DNA of 64,000 nucleotides from Neisseria sp. DTU_2020_1000833_1_SI_GRL_NUU_006 (GCA_032388755.1 CP135593.1:372001-436000); one strand, 5' to 3'. Counted from the stretch's first letter, positions 8,721-17,892 are shown. Translations and numbers: made by a program. Notes: generated by a model not told the origin, from the sequence alone.

Positions 8721-9113
8721 ATGAAACCATCTTCTTACGCTGCCGATAAAAAAGGCAAAAGCGGCATCAAACGCATCATCAACGCATTCGGCTATTCCAA
8801 AGACGGGCTTGCCGCCGCCTACCGCTATGAAAGCGCGTTCCGCCAAGTATTGTGGCTGAACCTGATTTTGATTGTCTTGACCTTCATCCTCAATTTCGAC
8901 TCCGCGACCAAAATGCTGCTGATTATTGCGTCGTTTGTTTCGCTGATTACCGAATTGTTCAATACCGCCGTCGAAGCCGCCGTTGACCACACTTCCACCG
9001 AAAAACACGAATTGGCAAAACGCGCCAAAGATGCCGGCTCCGCCGCGCAATTGCTCGCTTTGACGATGCTGGGTATCGTGTGGGCGATCGCATTGTGGCA
9101 CGGGTATGTTTAA
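8721..9113 (+). CDS. dgkA: Diacylglycerol kinase (prokaryotic type)
   Basis: A 130-residue integral membrane enzyme that phosphorylates diacylglycerol to phosphatidic acid. It has an amphipathic N-terminal segment (KRIINAFGYSKDGL), three membrane helices and the family motif ELFNTAVEAAVD, carrying the catalytic glutamate, near residues 74-85. In Gram-negatives it recycles diacylglycerol left after transfer of phosphoethanolamine or glycerophosphate from phospholipids to cell-surface glycans. Size is typical. Its promoter is probably in or near the Correia element just upstream. Confidence 0.93.
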   Translation: MKPSSYAADKKGKSGIKRIINAFGYSKDGLAAAYRYESAFRQVLWLNLILIVLTFILNFDSATKMLLIIASFVSLITELFNTAVEAAVDHTSTEKHELAKRAKDAGSAAQLLALTMLGIVWAIALWHGYV

Positions 9114-9146
9114 ATTTACTTTGAGATGATTTATACTTACTAAGTA

Positions 9147-9164
9147 TTAATTCTCATGAATTAA
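9147..9164. promoter_or_regulatory. Palindromic operator candidate upstream of the copper chaperone
   Basis: TTAATTC-TCAT-GAATTAA, a perfect 7-bp inverted repeat with a four-base spacer, in an AT-rich stretch about 143 bases before the chaperone ATG. It resembles a dimeric regulator site; the regulator is unknown. Confidence 0.35.
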
Positions 9165-9207
9165 TTTGAATCATTTTGTTTAATCTGAGTCAAAGCATTC
9201 AGACGAC

Positions 9208-9248
9208 CATTGCATGTAGGATGAGAACAGTATTACCGACATGCAATG
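9208..9248 (+). promoter_or_regulatory. Leader hairpin of the copper chaperone gene
   Basis: A perfect 10-bp inverted repeat CATTGCATGT/ACATGCAATG around a 21-base loop, starting just after a DUS-like TTCAGACGACC. No T-tract follows, so it is not a simple terminator. It could be an operator or a structured 5' leader. Confidence 0.4.
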
Positions 9249-9306
9249 TCGCGCGGAAAGCTTTTGCCGCAACAAAACCACCCATTTCATCATAAAGGAG
9301 CAATAC

Positions 9307-9786
9307 ATGAAAAAATTATTGGCAACCCTGATCGCAGCAGGTTTGGTATCCACCGCTTCCGCAGCCGGTGTTCACGTTGAAGACGGTTGGGCGCGTGCCA
9401 CCGTCGAAGGCATGAAAATGGGCGGCGCGTTCATGAAGATCCACAACGATGAAGCCAAACAAGACTTCTTGGTCGGCGGCAGCAGCCCGGTAGCCGACCG
9501 CGTTGAAGTGCATACCCATGTCAACGACAACGGCGTGATGCGCATGCGCGAAGTCAAAGGTGGTGTTCCGCTGGAGGCAAAAGGCGTAACCGAGCTGAAA
9601 CCGGGCAGCTACCACGTTATGTTCATGGGTCTGAAAAAACCGCTGAAAGAAGGCGAAAAAGTACCGGTTACCCTGAAATTCAAAAATGCCAAACCTCAAA
9701 CCGTACAACTGGAAGTGAAAACTGCGCCGCAATCCGGTATGGATCACAGCCATGGTCATGACCACGGTGGCGCGCATCAACACTAA
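9307..9786 (+). CDS. Periplasmic copper chaperone, PCu(A)C family
   Basis: A 159-residue precursor with a clear Sec signal peptide (MKKLLATLIAAGLVSTASAA, cleavage near residue 20). The PCuAC fold is marked by VEDGWARAT, the metal segment with HTH, then GVMRMR, and HVMFMGL. The usual first motif is H-x-M, so HTH in place of HTM is a small departure. The His-rich tail (HSHGHDHGGAHQH) is probably an extra Cu site. Family members deliver Cu(I) to cytochrome oxidase or to the nitrite reductase AniA in Neisseria. The start has an AAGGAG site. Confidence 0.9.
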   Translation: MKKLLATLIAAGLVSTASAAGVHVEDGWARATVEGMKMGGAFMKIHNDEAKQDFLVGGSSPVADRVEVHTHVNDNGVMRMREVKGGVPLEAKGVTELKPGSYHVMFMGLKKPLKEGEKVPVTLKFKNAKPQTVQLEVKTAPQSGMDHSHGHDHGGAHQH

Positions 9787-9805
9787 TCGTTCATCGTTTG
9801 AACTC

Positions 9806-9840
9806 AAAAGGTCGTCTGAACATTTTCAGACGACCTTTTT
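9806..9840 (+). terminator. DUS-pair terminator
   Basis: AAAAGGTCGTCTGAA and its inverse with a tiny loop, then TTTTT, closing the copper-chaperone gene. Confidence 0.85.
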
Positions 9841-9987
9841 GTTATTTGGGTTGGGCAAATTCAATCATTACTTGCAATATGAAATTCATCAGAACGCCAT
9901 TCATCTTTTAGGGCCTTCCTTATCCCTTCATCAAAATGTGCTAAAATCCGCCTTTAAAAACCGCTGTTTCCTACCCATATCCCCTTC

Positions 9988-11091
9988 ATGGACATTACTC
10001 AACAACCTTCAAACATCATCGTCGGGCTCTCCGGCGGTGTCGATTCCTCCGTAACCGCCGCCTTGCTCAAACAGCAGGGTTATCAAGTGCGCGGTGTGTT
10101 TATGCAAAACTGGGAGGACGACGACAATGACGAATATTGCAGCATCAAGCAAGACTCTTTCGATGCCATTGCCGTCGCCGACATCATCGGCATAGACATC
10201 GACATCGTCAATTTTGCCGCCCAATACAAAGACAACGTATTCGCCTATTTCCTCAAAGAATACAGCGCGGGGCGCACGCCGAATCCGGATGTGTTGTGTA
10301 ACGCCGAAATCAAATTCAAATGCTTTTTGGACTATGCCATAGAGCAGGGCGCGGATACCATTGCCACCGGGCATTATGCGCGTAAAGAAGTCCGCAACGG
10401 CACTCATTACCTGCTCAAAGGTTTGGATCAAAACAAAGACCAAAGCTATTTCCTCTACCGCCTCAAGCCTTTCCAACTCGAACGCGCGATTTTCCCGTTG
10501 GGCGATTTGGAAAAACCTGAAGTCCGCCGCCTTGCCGCCGAATTTAATTTGCCGACCGCCGCCAAAAAAGACAGTACCGGCATCTGCTTCATCGGCGAAC
10601 GTCCGTTCCGCGAGTTCCTGCAAAAATACCTGCCGACCAACAACGGCAAAATGGTCACGCCCGAAGGCAAAAACGTCGGCGAACACGTCGGGCTGATGTT
10701 CTACACGCTCGGACAGCGCAAAGGATTGGGCATCGGCGGCGCGGGCGAGCCGTGGTTTGTCGCCGCGAAGGATTTGACGAAAAACGAACTCATCGTCGTA
10801 CAAGGTCATGACCATCCGCTGCTCTATACCCGCAGCCTCATCATGAACGATTTGAGTTTCACCCTGCCCGCACGTCCGAAAGAAGGGCGCTACACCTGCA
10901 AAACCCGCTACCGCATGGCGGATGCGCCCTGCGAATTGCGTTATCTCGATGATGACACGGTCGAGCTGGTGTTCGACGAACCACAATGGGCGGTAACGCC
11001 CGGTCAATCTGCCGTGCTGTACGACGGCGACGTCTGCTTGGGCGGCGGCATTATCATGTCCACAGATAAGCCCGTCATTATTACCGCTTGA
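9988..11091 (+). CDS. mnmA: tRNA-specific 2-thiouridylase MnmA
   Basis: A 367-residue enzyme making 2-thiouridine at U34 of tRNA-Lys, -Glu and -Gln. The PP-loop SGGVDSS is at residues 15-21. The two catalytic cysteines are Cys104 (in LCNAEIKF) and Cys200 (in GICFIGE). A C-terminal beta-barrel follows. Sulfur arrives through the Tus relay. MnmC, encoded in the same window, acts on the same wobble base. The ATG at 9988 gives standard length. Its expression is separate, between DUS hairpins. Confidence 0.97.
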   Translation: MDITQQPSNIIVGLSGGVDSSVTAALLKQQGYQVRGVFMQNWEDDDNDEYCSIKQDSFDAIAVADIIGIDIDIVNFAAQYKDNVFAYFLKEYSAGRTPNPDVLCNAEIKFKCFLDYAIEQGADTIATGHYARKEVRNGTHYLLKGLDQNKDQSYFLYRLKPFQLERAIFPLGDLEKPEVRRLAAEFNLPTAAKKDSTGICFIGERPFREFLQKYLPTNNGKMVTPEGKNVGEHVGLMFYTLGQRKGLGIGGAGEPWFVAAKDLTKNELIVVQGHDHPLLYTRSLIMNDLSFTLPARPKEGRYTCKTRYRMADAPCELRYLDDDTVELVFDEPQWAVTPGQSAVLYDGDVCLGGGIIMSTDKPVIITA

Positions 11092-11102
11092 ATAAAAAAG
11101 AT

Positions 11103-11159
11103 AAAAGGTCGTCTGAAAACTATTACAGCGGGTTTGCTCCCGTCTTTTCAGACGACCTC
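11103..11159 (+). terminator. DUS-pair hairpin after mnmA
   Basis: AAAAGGTCGTCTGAAAA with its inverse around a GC-containing loop (AGCGGGTTTGCTCCC-like inner hairpin). No long T-tract, so it may be a weak terminator. Confidence 0.6.
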
Positions 11160-11196
11160 AAGACAACCATAAAACCAACGAAACAAGACTATTTAT

Positions 11197-12870
11197 ATGG
11201 AAAAACTCTGGCTCAACAGCTACGAACAAGGCGTCAATGCCGAAATCGACATCACGCAATACAGCTCTATCAGCGACGTATTCCGTCAAAGCGTTGAAAA
11301 ATTCGCGCATCAACCCGCGTTTCAAAACATGGGCAAAACGCTCACTTACGCCGAGGTCGGCAAGCTGGCGGAAAATTTTGCTTCCTATCTGCAAAACGTC
11401 CTGAAGCTGCCGCGCGGCGAGCGCGTGGCGATTATGCTGCCCAACCTGCTGCAATACCCGATTGCACTTTTTGGCATCCTGCAAGCGGGGCTGGTGGCGG
11501 TAAACACCAATCCGCTCTACACCCCGCGCGAGCTGGAGCATCAGTTGAAAGACAGCGGCGCGACCACCATCATCGTTCTGGAAAATTTTGCCAACACGCT
11601 GGAGCTGGTGCTGCCACGCACGCAAATCAAACACGTCATCGTCGCTTCTGTCGGAGAAATGTTCGGTTTCTTCAAAGGCACGCTGATGAATTTCGTGCTG
11701 CGCAAAATCAAAAAAATGGTGCCCGAATACCGTATTTCCGGTGCTATCCCTTTTCAGACGACCCTGAAAGAAGGTGCGGCACATACCTTCCGCCCCGTTA
11801 CCCTGACCCGCGAAGATACCGCGCTGTTGCAATACACGGGCGGCACGACCGGTGTGGCAAAAGGTGCCGTCCTCAGCCACGGCAACATCTGCGCCAATAT
11901 GCTTCAGGCGAAAGAATGGATTAAAAACCAACTGCGCGAAGGCAAAGAAACCGTCATCGCCGCGCTGCCGCTTTACCACATCTTCGCCCTGACGGTGAAC
12001 CTGATGATTTTCACCAACGCCGGTTCCAAAATCATCCTGATTACCAACCCGCGCGACATGAAAGGCTTTATCGGCGAACTCAAAAAAGAGCGCATCAGCG
12101 TCTTCATCGGCGTGAACACCCTGTTTAACGGCATGGTCAACCAACCTGATTTCGCCACCGTCGATTTCTCCAACCTGCGCCTGACTTTGGGCGGCGGCAT
12201 GGCGACTCAAAAAGCCGTCGCCGAAAAATGGAAAAAAATCACCGGTACGCCCATTGTCGAAGCCTACGGTCTGACCGAAGCCAGCCCCGGCGTGTGCTGC
12301 AACCCGCTCAATATCGAAACGTATAGCGGCGGCATCGGACTGCCCGTTCCCTCCACCGAAGTCGAATTGCGAGATGCGAACGGCAAAGAAGTCGGCATCG
12401 GACAGCCGGGCGAACTTTGGGTGCGCGGCCCGCAAGTGATGAAAGGCTACTGGAACCGTCCCGAAGAAACCGCTAAAACCATAGACGCGCGCGGCTTTTT
12501 GGAAACCGGCGACATCGCCGTCATGGACGAAAAAGGCTGGCTGAAACTGGTTGACCGCAAAAAAGACATTATCGTCGTTTCCGGTTTCAACGTTTACCCG
12601 AACGAAATCGAAGAAGTCGTGTCGCACAACGATAAAGTCATGGAAGTCGCCTGTATCGGCGTGCCCAACGAAAAAACAGGCGAAGCCCTCAAAGTCTTCG
12701 TCGTCAAAAAAGACCCGAGCCTCACCAAAGAAGAACTCATCGCATTCTGCCGCTCCGAGCTGACTGCTTATAAAGTGCCGAAAGACATCGAGTTCCGCGA
12801 CGAATTGCCCAAGTCCAACGTTGGCAAAATCCTGCGCCGCGAGCTTCGCGAACAAGCGCAAAACAAATAA
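11197..12870 (+). CDS. fadD: Long-chain fatty-acid-CoA ligase
   Basis: A 557-residue acyl-adenylate-forming enzyme that activates long-chain fatty acids with ATP and CoA. The AMP-binding P-loop YTGGTTGVAKGA is at residues 213-224. The adenylate motif YGLTEASPGV and the hinge/linker region ETGDIAVMDEKGWLKLVDRKKDII are present, as is the C-terminal catalytic lysine segment KSNVGKILRRELR. Length matches FadD. No other fatty-acid oxidation gene is adjacent, so it may feed phospholipid synthesis from exogenous fatty acids. Confidence 0.93.
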   Translation: MEKLWLNSYEQGVNAEIDITQYSSISDVFRQSVEKFAHQPAFQNMGKTLTYAEVGKLAENFASYLQNVLKLPRGERVAIMLPNLLQYPIALFGILQAGLVAVNTNPLYTPRELEHQLKDSGATTIIVLENFANTLELVLPRTQIKHVIVASVGEMFGFFKGTLMNFVLRKIKKMVPEYRISGAIPFQTTLKEGAAHTFRPVTLTREDTALLQYTGGTTGVAKGAVLSHGNICANMLQAKEWIKNQLREGKETVIAALPLYHIFALTVNLMIFTNAGSKIILITNPRDMKGFIGELKKERISVFIGVNTLFNGMVNQPDFATVDFSNLRLTLGGGMATQKAVAEKWKKITGTPIVEAYGLTEASPGVCCNPLNIETYSGGIGLPVPSTEVELRDANGKEVGIGQPGELWVRGPQVMKGYWNRPEETAKTIDARGFLETGDIAVMDEKGWLKLVDRKKDIIVVSGFNVYPNEIEEVVSHNDKVMEVACIGVPNEKTGEALKVFVVKKDPSLTKEELIAFCRSELTAYKVPKDIEFRDELPKSNVGKILRRELREQAQNK

Positions 12871-12875
12871 CACCG

Positions 12876-12918
12876 AAAGGTCGTCTGAAAAGCATCCCGT
12901 ACCTTTCAGACGACCTTT
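12876..12918 (+). terminator. DUS-pair terminator after fadD
   Basis: Inverted AAAGGTCGTCTGAAAAG pair with a short loop and TTT, between fadD and phoH. Confidence 0.7.
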
Positions 12919-12939
12919 CATCGCCATGGAAAAAAGCAT

Positions 12940-13920
12940 ATGACCCATACCGTCCATCTTCAATTTGAAGACATCGACAACACCGTCCTCCAACGCCTCT
13001 GCGGCGCGCTCGACGGCAACCTCGAAGCCTTGGGCAAAGCCCTCGACATCCAAATCAGCCGCCGCTTCGAACATTTCACCTTCATGGGCGAACTCGCCCA
13101 CGCCGGCCGCCGCGCCTTGCTCGCGCTTGCCGAAGCCGCCGAACAAGGCGATTTGGACGACAACGCCATCCGCCTTGCCGCCGTCGAAGCCAAAACCGCC
13201 GACGAAAAACACAAAGAAAAACACCACGACCAACAATATTATTTCCGCACCAAACGCGGCAGCATAGGCGGACGCACCCCGCGCCAAAACGGCTACATCC
13301 GCGCGCTGTTGAACCACGACGTCGTCTTCGGGTTGGGTCCCGCGGGTACGGGCAAAACCTATCTCGCCGTCGCCGCAGCCGTCGATGCCATGGAAAAACA
13401 CCAAATTGAACGCATCGTCCTCGTCCGCCCCGCCGTCGAAGCAGGCGAAAAACTCGGCTTCCTGCCCGGCGATTTGGCGCAAAAAGTCGACCCCTACCTG
13501 CGTCCGCTCTACGACGCGCTCTACGAGCTGATGGGCTTCGACCGCGTGACCAAACTCATGGAAAAAGGCCTGATCGAAATCGCCCCGCTCGCCTACATGC
13601 GCGGCCGCACGCTCAACGGCGCGTATGTGATTTTGGACGAAGCGCAAAACACCACGCCCGAACAAATGAAAATGTTCCTGACCCGTATCGGCTTCGGCGC
13701 GAAAGCCGTCATTACCGGCGACATCAGCCAAATCGACCTTCCGCGCAACATCAAATCCGGCCTGAAAGACGCCCGCGAAAAACTGCGCGACGTAGAAGGG
13801 CTGTATTTCCACACCTTCACTAGCGAAGACGTCGTCCGCCATCCGCTGGTACAGAAAATTGTGGAAGCGTATGAAGCGGCAGAAGAGCAGGCTGAAAGAA
13901 GCAGCACCGCCGAACGGTAA
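12940..13920 (+). CDS. PhoH-family ATPase (YbeZ-like)
   Basis: A 326-residue protein with an N-terminal KH-like segment (about 1-80) and a PhoH P-loop ATPase domain. Walker A GPAGTGKT is at residues 133-140 and Walker B VILDEAQN near 230; the sensor ITGDISQIDLP follows. This is the YbeZ type, an RNA-linked ATPase that usually partners the endonuclease YbeY in ribosome maturation. ybeY is normally the next gene, but here the next gene is the convergent spoT, so the usual pairing is broken. The C-terminus ends in a Glu-rich tail. Confidence 0.9.
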   Translation: MTHTVHLQFEDIDNTVLQRLCGALDGNLEALGKALDIQISRRFEHFTFMGELAHAGRRALLALAEAAEQGDLDDNAIRLAAVEAKTADEKHKEKHHDQQYYFRTKRGSIGGRTPRQNGYIRALLNHDVVFGLGPAGTGKTYLAVAAAVDAMEKHQIERIVLVRPAVEAGEKLGFLPGDLAQKVDPYLRPLYDALYELMGFDRVTKLMEKGLIEIAPLAYMRGRTLNGAYVILDEAQNTTPEQMKMFLTRIGFGAKAVITGDISQIDLPRNIKSGLKDAREKLRDVEGLYFHTFTSEDVVRHPLVQKIVEAYEAAEEQAERSSTAER

Positions 13921-13932
13921 ATAATAAGGTTC

Positions 13933-13980
13933 AAAAAGGTCGTCTGAAAACCGGAATGATGGTTTTCAGACGACCTTTTT
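13933..13980. terminator. Bidirectional DUS-pair terminator
   Basis: AAAAAGGTCGTCTGAAAAC and its inverse with TTTTT, between convergent phoH and spoT. Confidence 0.85.
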
Positions 13981-14014
13981 CAGAGCAGATTAAATTTCAA
14001 TCGATACCGTTCAG

Positions 14015-16171
14015 CTAGCTTCGTACCACTTTACGTATTTGGGGGATAGTGTGCAGGTTGTGAATAATTTGGTTGATTTGATTCAAGTCCCTTACTTTGA
14101 TAATAAAATTGAATTCGACAAAGCCTTCCGTACCTGCAAGCGCTTTATTGGGCGTTTCGACAGACTCGATGTCCGCGCCGGAATTGGAGATGGCTTGCGC
14201 CATAAGGGCGAGCAGGCCGTGGGCGTCTTCGGATTGTATAGTAAGCCCGCTGCGATACGTATGGCTGCCCATGCCTTCCCAGTTCGCATCAAGCTGCTGC
14301 TCGGGGTCGGATTTGAGCAGGGTCGGACAGGTATCGCGGTGGATAATCATGCCTTTGTCTTTGACCAAAAGGGCGCGGACGGAATCGCCCGGGACGGGGT
14401 GGCAGCACTTGGCAAAATGGATGCTTCCCGTTTCTTGGTCGTTGACTTTGATGGGGCTGAGTTTGACTTCGCTGCCGAAGTGCTGCCCTGCCAGTTCGGC
14501 GATGTGCATGGCGACGTACACGGGCAGGGTATGCCCCATGCCGACGTTGTAGAGGACTTCTTCAAACGAGGTTTGTTTGTCGTTGAGGTCGGCGAGGTAT
14601 TTTTCTTTGAGGTCGTCTGAAAGCAATACGTCTTTGGGCAACAGGCTGGACAGGGCTTTTTGCAGCAGGTTTTCTCCGAGGATGATGGCGTCGTGGCGGT
14701 TGAGGTTTTTGATGTATTGACGGATGGCGCTGCGCGCACGGCTGGAAACGGTGAAATTCAGCCATGCCGGATTGGGCTTGGCGTGTTCGGAAGTAATGAT
14801 TTCGACGGAATCGCCGGTTTTGAGCTTGGTACGCAGGGGCATCATGGTGTTGTTGATGCGGGCGGCAACGGTTTTGTGTCCGATATCGGTGTGGACGGCG
14901 TAGGCGAAGTCTATGGGTGTCGAACCCTTAGGCAGGGTGAGGATTTTGCCTTTGGGTGTCAGGATATAGACTTCGTTGGGGAACAGGTCGACTTTGACGT
15001 GTTCGAGGAATTCGATGGCGTTCGCGCTGCTGGCTTGCAAATCGAGGATGTTTTTAAGCCATTGGTTGGTATGGAGGACGGCTTGATCGACGGTGTTTTC
15101 GCCGGATTTGTATATCCAGTGGCCTGCGATGCCGCCTTCGGCTACGGCATCCATTTCGCGCGTGCGGATTTGGACTTCAATGGGTAAGCCGTAAGGGCCG
15201 ACCAGGGTCGTGTGCAGGCTTTGGTAGCCGTTGCTTTTCGGGATGGCGATATAGTCTTTGAAGCGTCCGGGTTTGGGCTGATAGAGATTGTGCAGCGCGC
15301 CGAGGGCGGCGTAACACGCGGGAATGCTGTTGACGATGACGCGGAAGCCGTAAATGTCCATGACTTCGGCAAAGCGCAATTTTTTTGCCAACATTTTTTG
15401 ATGGATGCTGTACAGGTTTTTTTCCCTGCCTTTGATTTTGGCTTCGATGTTCGCGCCGACCAAACGCTGGCTGAAGGCGCGCAAAACTTTGCCGACGACG
15501 TCGCGGCGGTTTTTGCGGCTGTTGTCCATCGCTTTTTTAAGGGTTTCGTAGCGGTTCGGGTGGAGGTTTTGAAACGATAAGTCCTGAAGCTCTTGGTAGG
15601 CGTTGTTCAAGCCGATGCGGTTGGCGATTTGGGCGTAGATTTCGAGGGTTTCTTTGGCGATGCGGCGGCGTTTGTCGGGACGCATGGAGCCGAGTGTGCG
15701 CATATTGTGCAGGCGGTCGGCGAGTTTGACGACGATCACGCGCACGTCTTTGGTCATGGCGAGAATAAGCTTGCGGAAGCTTTCCGCCTGATGCTCGGCA
15801 TGATCTTCAAATTTGAGTTTTTCGAGTTTGGAAAGCCCGTCCACCATCTCGGAGATGGTTTCGCCGAATTCTGCCGCCATTTCGATTTTGGATACGCCCG
15901 TGTCTTCGAGTACGTCGTGCATCACGCCCGCGCACAAGCCTTGTATGTCCATGTGCCACAACGCAAGTTGCGTGGCGACGGCAAGGGGGTGGGTAATGTA
16001 GGGTTCGCCGCTTTTACGGGTTTGTCCGTCATGGGCGTGAAAGGCGTAGGCGACGGCTTTTTCAAGCTCGGCCTGTTCGGATGGGCTGAGATAGGAGGCG
16101 GTGCGAAACAAAAGTTCGCGGGCTTCGGCAGTCAGCGCGTCATAGGGGGCAGTGGGCTGGGGGGCGGGCAT
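14015..16171 (-). CDS. spoT: Bifunctional (p)ppGpp synthetase/hydrolase SpoT
   Basis: A protein of about 718 residues making and degrading (p)ppGpp, the stringent-response alarmone. The order is: HD hydrolase domain with intact HDVLEDTG and HNMRT segments; synthetase domain with the substrate loop KSNGYQSLHTTLVGP; TGS domain (TPKGKILTLPKGSTPIDFAYAVH); zinc-finger/CC region with AKCCHPVPGD; and a C-terminal ACT domain. The intact HD residues and the gmk-rpoZ-spoT context identify SpoT rather than RelA. I prefer the ATG at 16171 (MPAPQPTAPYD); an earlier start at 16243 would add 24 residues crossing a DUS-like sequence. Confidence 0.95.
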   Translation of the reverse strand: MPAPQPTAPYDALTAEARELLFRTASYLSPSEQAELEKAVAYAFHAHDGQTRKSGEPYITHPLAVATQLALWHMDIQGLCAGVMHDVLEDTGVSKIEMAAEFGETISEMVDGLSKLEKLKFEDHAEHQAESFRKLILAMTKDVRVIVVKLADRLHNMRTLGSMRPDKRRRIAKETLEIYAQIANRIGLNNAYQELQDLSFQNLHPNRYETLKKAMDNSRKNRRDVVGKVLRAFSQRLVGANIEAKIKGREKNLYSIHQKMLAKKLRFAEVMDIYGFRVIVNSIPACYAALGALHNLYQPKPGRFKDYIAIPKSNGYQSLHTTLVGPYGLPIEVQIRTREMDAVAEGGIAGHWIYKSGENTVDQAVLHTNQWLKNILDLQASSANAIEFLEHVKVDLFPNEVYILTPKGKILTLPKGSTPIDFAYAVHTDIGHKTVAARINNTMMPLRTKLKTGDSVEIITSEHAKPNPAWLNFTVSSRARSAIRQYIKNLNRHDAIILGENLLQKALSSLLPKDVLLSDDLKEKYLADLNDKQTSFEEVLYNVGMGHTLPVYVAMHIAELAGQHFGSEVKLSPIKVNDQETGSIHFAKCCHPVPGDSVRALLVKDKGMIIHRDTCPTLLKSDPEQQLDANWEGMGSHTYRSGLTIQSEDAHGLLALMAQAISNSGADIESVETPNKALAGTEGFVEFNFIIKVRDLNQINQIIHNLHTIPQIRKVVRS

Positions 16172-16279
16172 TTCAGACGGCCTTCGGTGTGTGTTTTGTT
16201 TTGAGCCGTCAGACTGTATCGGTCGGGTGTCGCGCCGATACAATCCGCGCGGCGGTTGGGCAGATTTTGCCTGCCGGTA

Positions 16280-16486
16280 TTATTTGTTACGGGTCAGCAG
16301 CTCGGTACCGATTTGACCGGCGGCGATTTCGCGCAGGGCGGTAACGGTCGGTTTGTTGTTGCGGATGTCGTCAACCATAGGGGCGTTGCCGTTTTCAAGC
16401 TGGCGTGCGCGGCGGGCGGCGACGAGGGTCAGGTCGAAATGATTGGGGATTTTGCCTGTGCAGTCTTCAGTGGTGATACGGGCCAT
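16280..16486 (-). CDS. rpoZ: RNA polymerase omega subunit
   Basis: A 68-residue omega subunit, which helps assemble beta-prime into RNA polymerase and forms part of a ppGpp site in proteobacteria. It begins MARITTEDCTGKIPNHFDL and contains the conserved LVAARRARQLENG and KPTVTALREIAAG. It sits between gmk and spoT in one leftward cluster, the same order as in E. coli, which fits its regulatory link to ppGpp. Confidence 0.96.
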   Translation of the reverse strand: MARITTEDCTGKIPNHFDLTLVAARRARQLENGNAPMVDDIRNNKPTVTALREIAAGQIGTELLTRNK

Positions 16487-16545
16487 TTGTTTGCTTTCTT
16501 TCTATTAATTTGTGATGGAATGTAAATGCGTATTTTCGCTGTTTT

Positions 16546-17163
16546 TCAGGAATTTTCCAACAGGTTTGAGATAAATCCTTGCTGGGAAGATTTTTTCAGA
16601 CGACCTGCTTTGATGATGTGAAGCAAATCGGCTTCCGCCCTGTCTAAATCATCGTTGACGACGATATAGTCAAATAGGACGGATTGTTCGATTTCGTGAC
16701 GCGCTTTGGAGAGGCGGGTTTGGATAACTTCCTCGCTGTCGGTGCCGCGCCCGTTAAGGCGTTCGGCAAGGACTTCGAACGAAGGCGGCAGGATGAAGAT
16801 ACTGCTGGCTTCGGGCAGCGATTTGCGCACCTGCGCCGCGCCTTGCACGTCAATTTCCAAAATCACATCGTAACCCTCTTCGCTAAGGGAATTGACCCCC
16901 GCTATGCTGGTTCCGTAATAATTGCCGAAAACGTTTGCGTGTTCGAGAAAGGCTTTTTGTTTGATTAAAGATTCAAATTCCTCTTTGGGAACAAAATGAT
17001 AATGTACGCCGTGCTGCTCGCCTTCGCGCGGCTGGCGGGTGGTGTGCGATACAGAGACGCGCAAATCGGCGTTGTTTTTCAAAAGACGGGAAACCAGCGT
17101 GGTCTTGCCCGTGCCGGAAGCGGCGGAAATGATGAAAATATTGCCTTTTTTATGGGGTTTCAT
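16546..17163 (-). CDS. gmk: Guanylate kinase
   Basis: A 205-residue P-loop kinase converting GMP (or dGMP) + ATP to GDP + ADP. The Walker A SGTGKTTL is near residues 15-22. The GMP-binding VSHTTRQPREGE-GVHYHF and the lid segment are intact. The ATG at 17163 (MKPHKKGN) gives the standard size; an in-frame ATG at 17202 would add 13 unconserved residues. It is the first gene of the gmk-rpoZ-spoT cluster and diverges from apt. Confidence 0.95.
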   Translation of the reverse strand: MKPHKKGNIFIISAASGTGKTTLVSRLLKNNADLRVSVSHTTRQPREGEQHGVHYHFVPKEEFESLIKQKAFLEHANVFGNYYGTSIAGVNSLSEEGYDVILEIDVQGAAQVRKSLPEASSIFILPPSFEVLAERLNGRGTDSEEVIQTRLSKARHEIEQSVLFDYIVVNDDLDRAEADLLHIIKAGRLKKSSQQGFISNLLENS

Positions 17164-17315
17164 GATGTCGGTACCGATGGGATTATCTGTTGATTGTAGC
17201 ATACGGGGCGTGTAATTTCATGTTCAGACGACCTTTCAGCCCCGATGGATTTGGCAACCGGCAGTCTGACGGCTACAATATCGTGTTAAAAACTTTTCAT
17301 TTGGGAACACGCAAA

Positions 17316-17876
17316 ATGTTGGTTCATCCTGAGGCGATGGGCGTCGCCGCATTGGCGGACAAAATCCGCAAAATCGAAAACTGGCCGCAAAAAGGCATTT
17401 TATTTCACGACATTACACCGGTACTTCAAAGCGCGGAATATTTCCGCCTTTTGGTGGACTTGCTGGTTTACCGCTATATGGGTCAGAAAATCGATGTCGT
17501 GGCTGGCTTGGACGCACGCGGCTTCATCATCGGCGCGGCGTTGGCGTATCAGTTGAACGTCGGCTTCGTCCCCATCCGCAAAAAGGGCAAGCTGCCTTTT
17601 GATACGATTTCGCAAAGCTACGCGCTGGAATACGGCGAAGCGACAGTCGAAATCCACAAAGACGCGGTCAAACCCGGCGCGCGCGCGCTGCTGGTCGATG
17701 ACTTGGTCGCAACCGGCGGCACCATGCTCGCAGGCGTAGAACTAATCCGAAAACTCGGCGGCGAAGTCGTTGAAGCGGCGGCGATTTTGGAATTTACGGA
17801 CTTGATCGGCGGCAGCAAAATCCGCGAAAACGGCGTTCCCCTGTTTACCCTGCTGCAAAACGAAGGCTGCATGTAA
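17316..17876 (+). CDS. apt: Adenine phosphoribosyltransferase
   Basis: A 186-residue purine-salvage enzyme converting adenine and PRPP to AMP. It has the IRKIENWPQKGILFHDIT opening of the family, the GLDARGFI segment, and the PRPP loop LLVDDLVATGGTM near residue 128. The ATG at 17316 (MLVHPEAMG) is chosen by the usual length; the open frame extends back to 17190 across a DUS copy. It is followed by a DUS terminator, so transcribed alone. Confidence 0.95.
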   Translation: MLVHPEAMGVAALADKIRKIENWPQKGILFHDITPVLQSAEYFRLLVDLLVYRYMGQKIDVVAGLDARGFIIGAALAYQLNVGFVPIRKKGKLPFDTISQSYALEYGEATVEIHKDAVKPGARALLVDDLVATGGTMLAGVELIRKLGGEVVEAAAILEFTDLIGGSKIRENGVPLFTLLQNEGCM

Positions 17877-17892
17877 ACTTTGCCCATGCCTC

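Noticed and set aside
11158..13842. An 894-codon open frame on the minus strand
   Set aside because: It lies exactly antisense to fadD and phoH, both of which have complete, recognised motifs. Its translation is low-complexity and Phe/Gly/Asp-rich, as antisense of GC-rich codons usually is.
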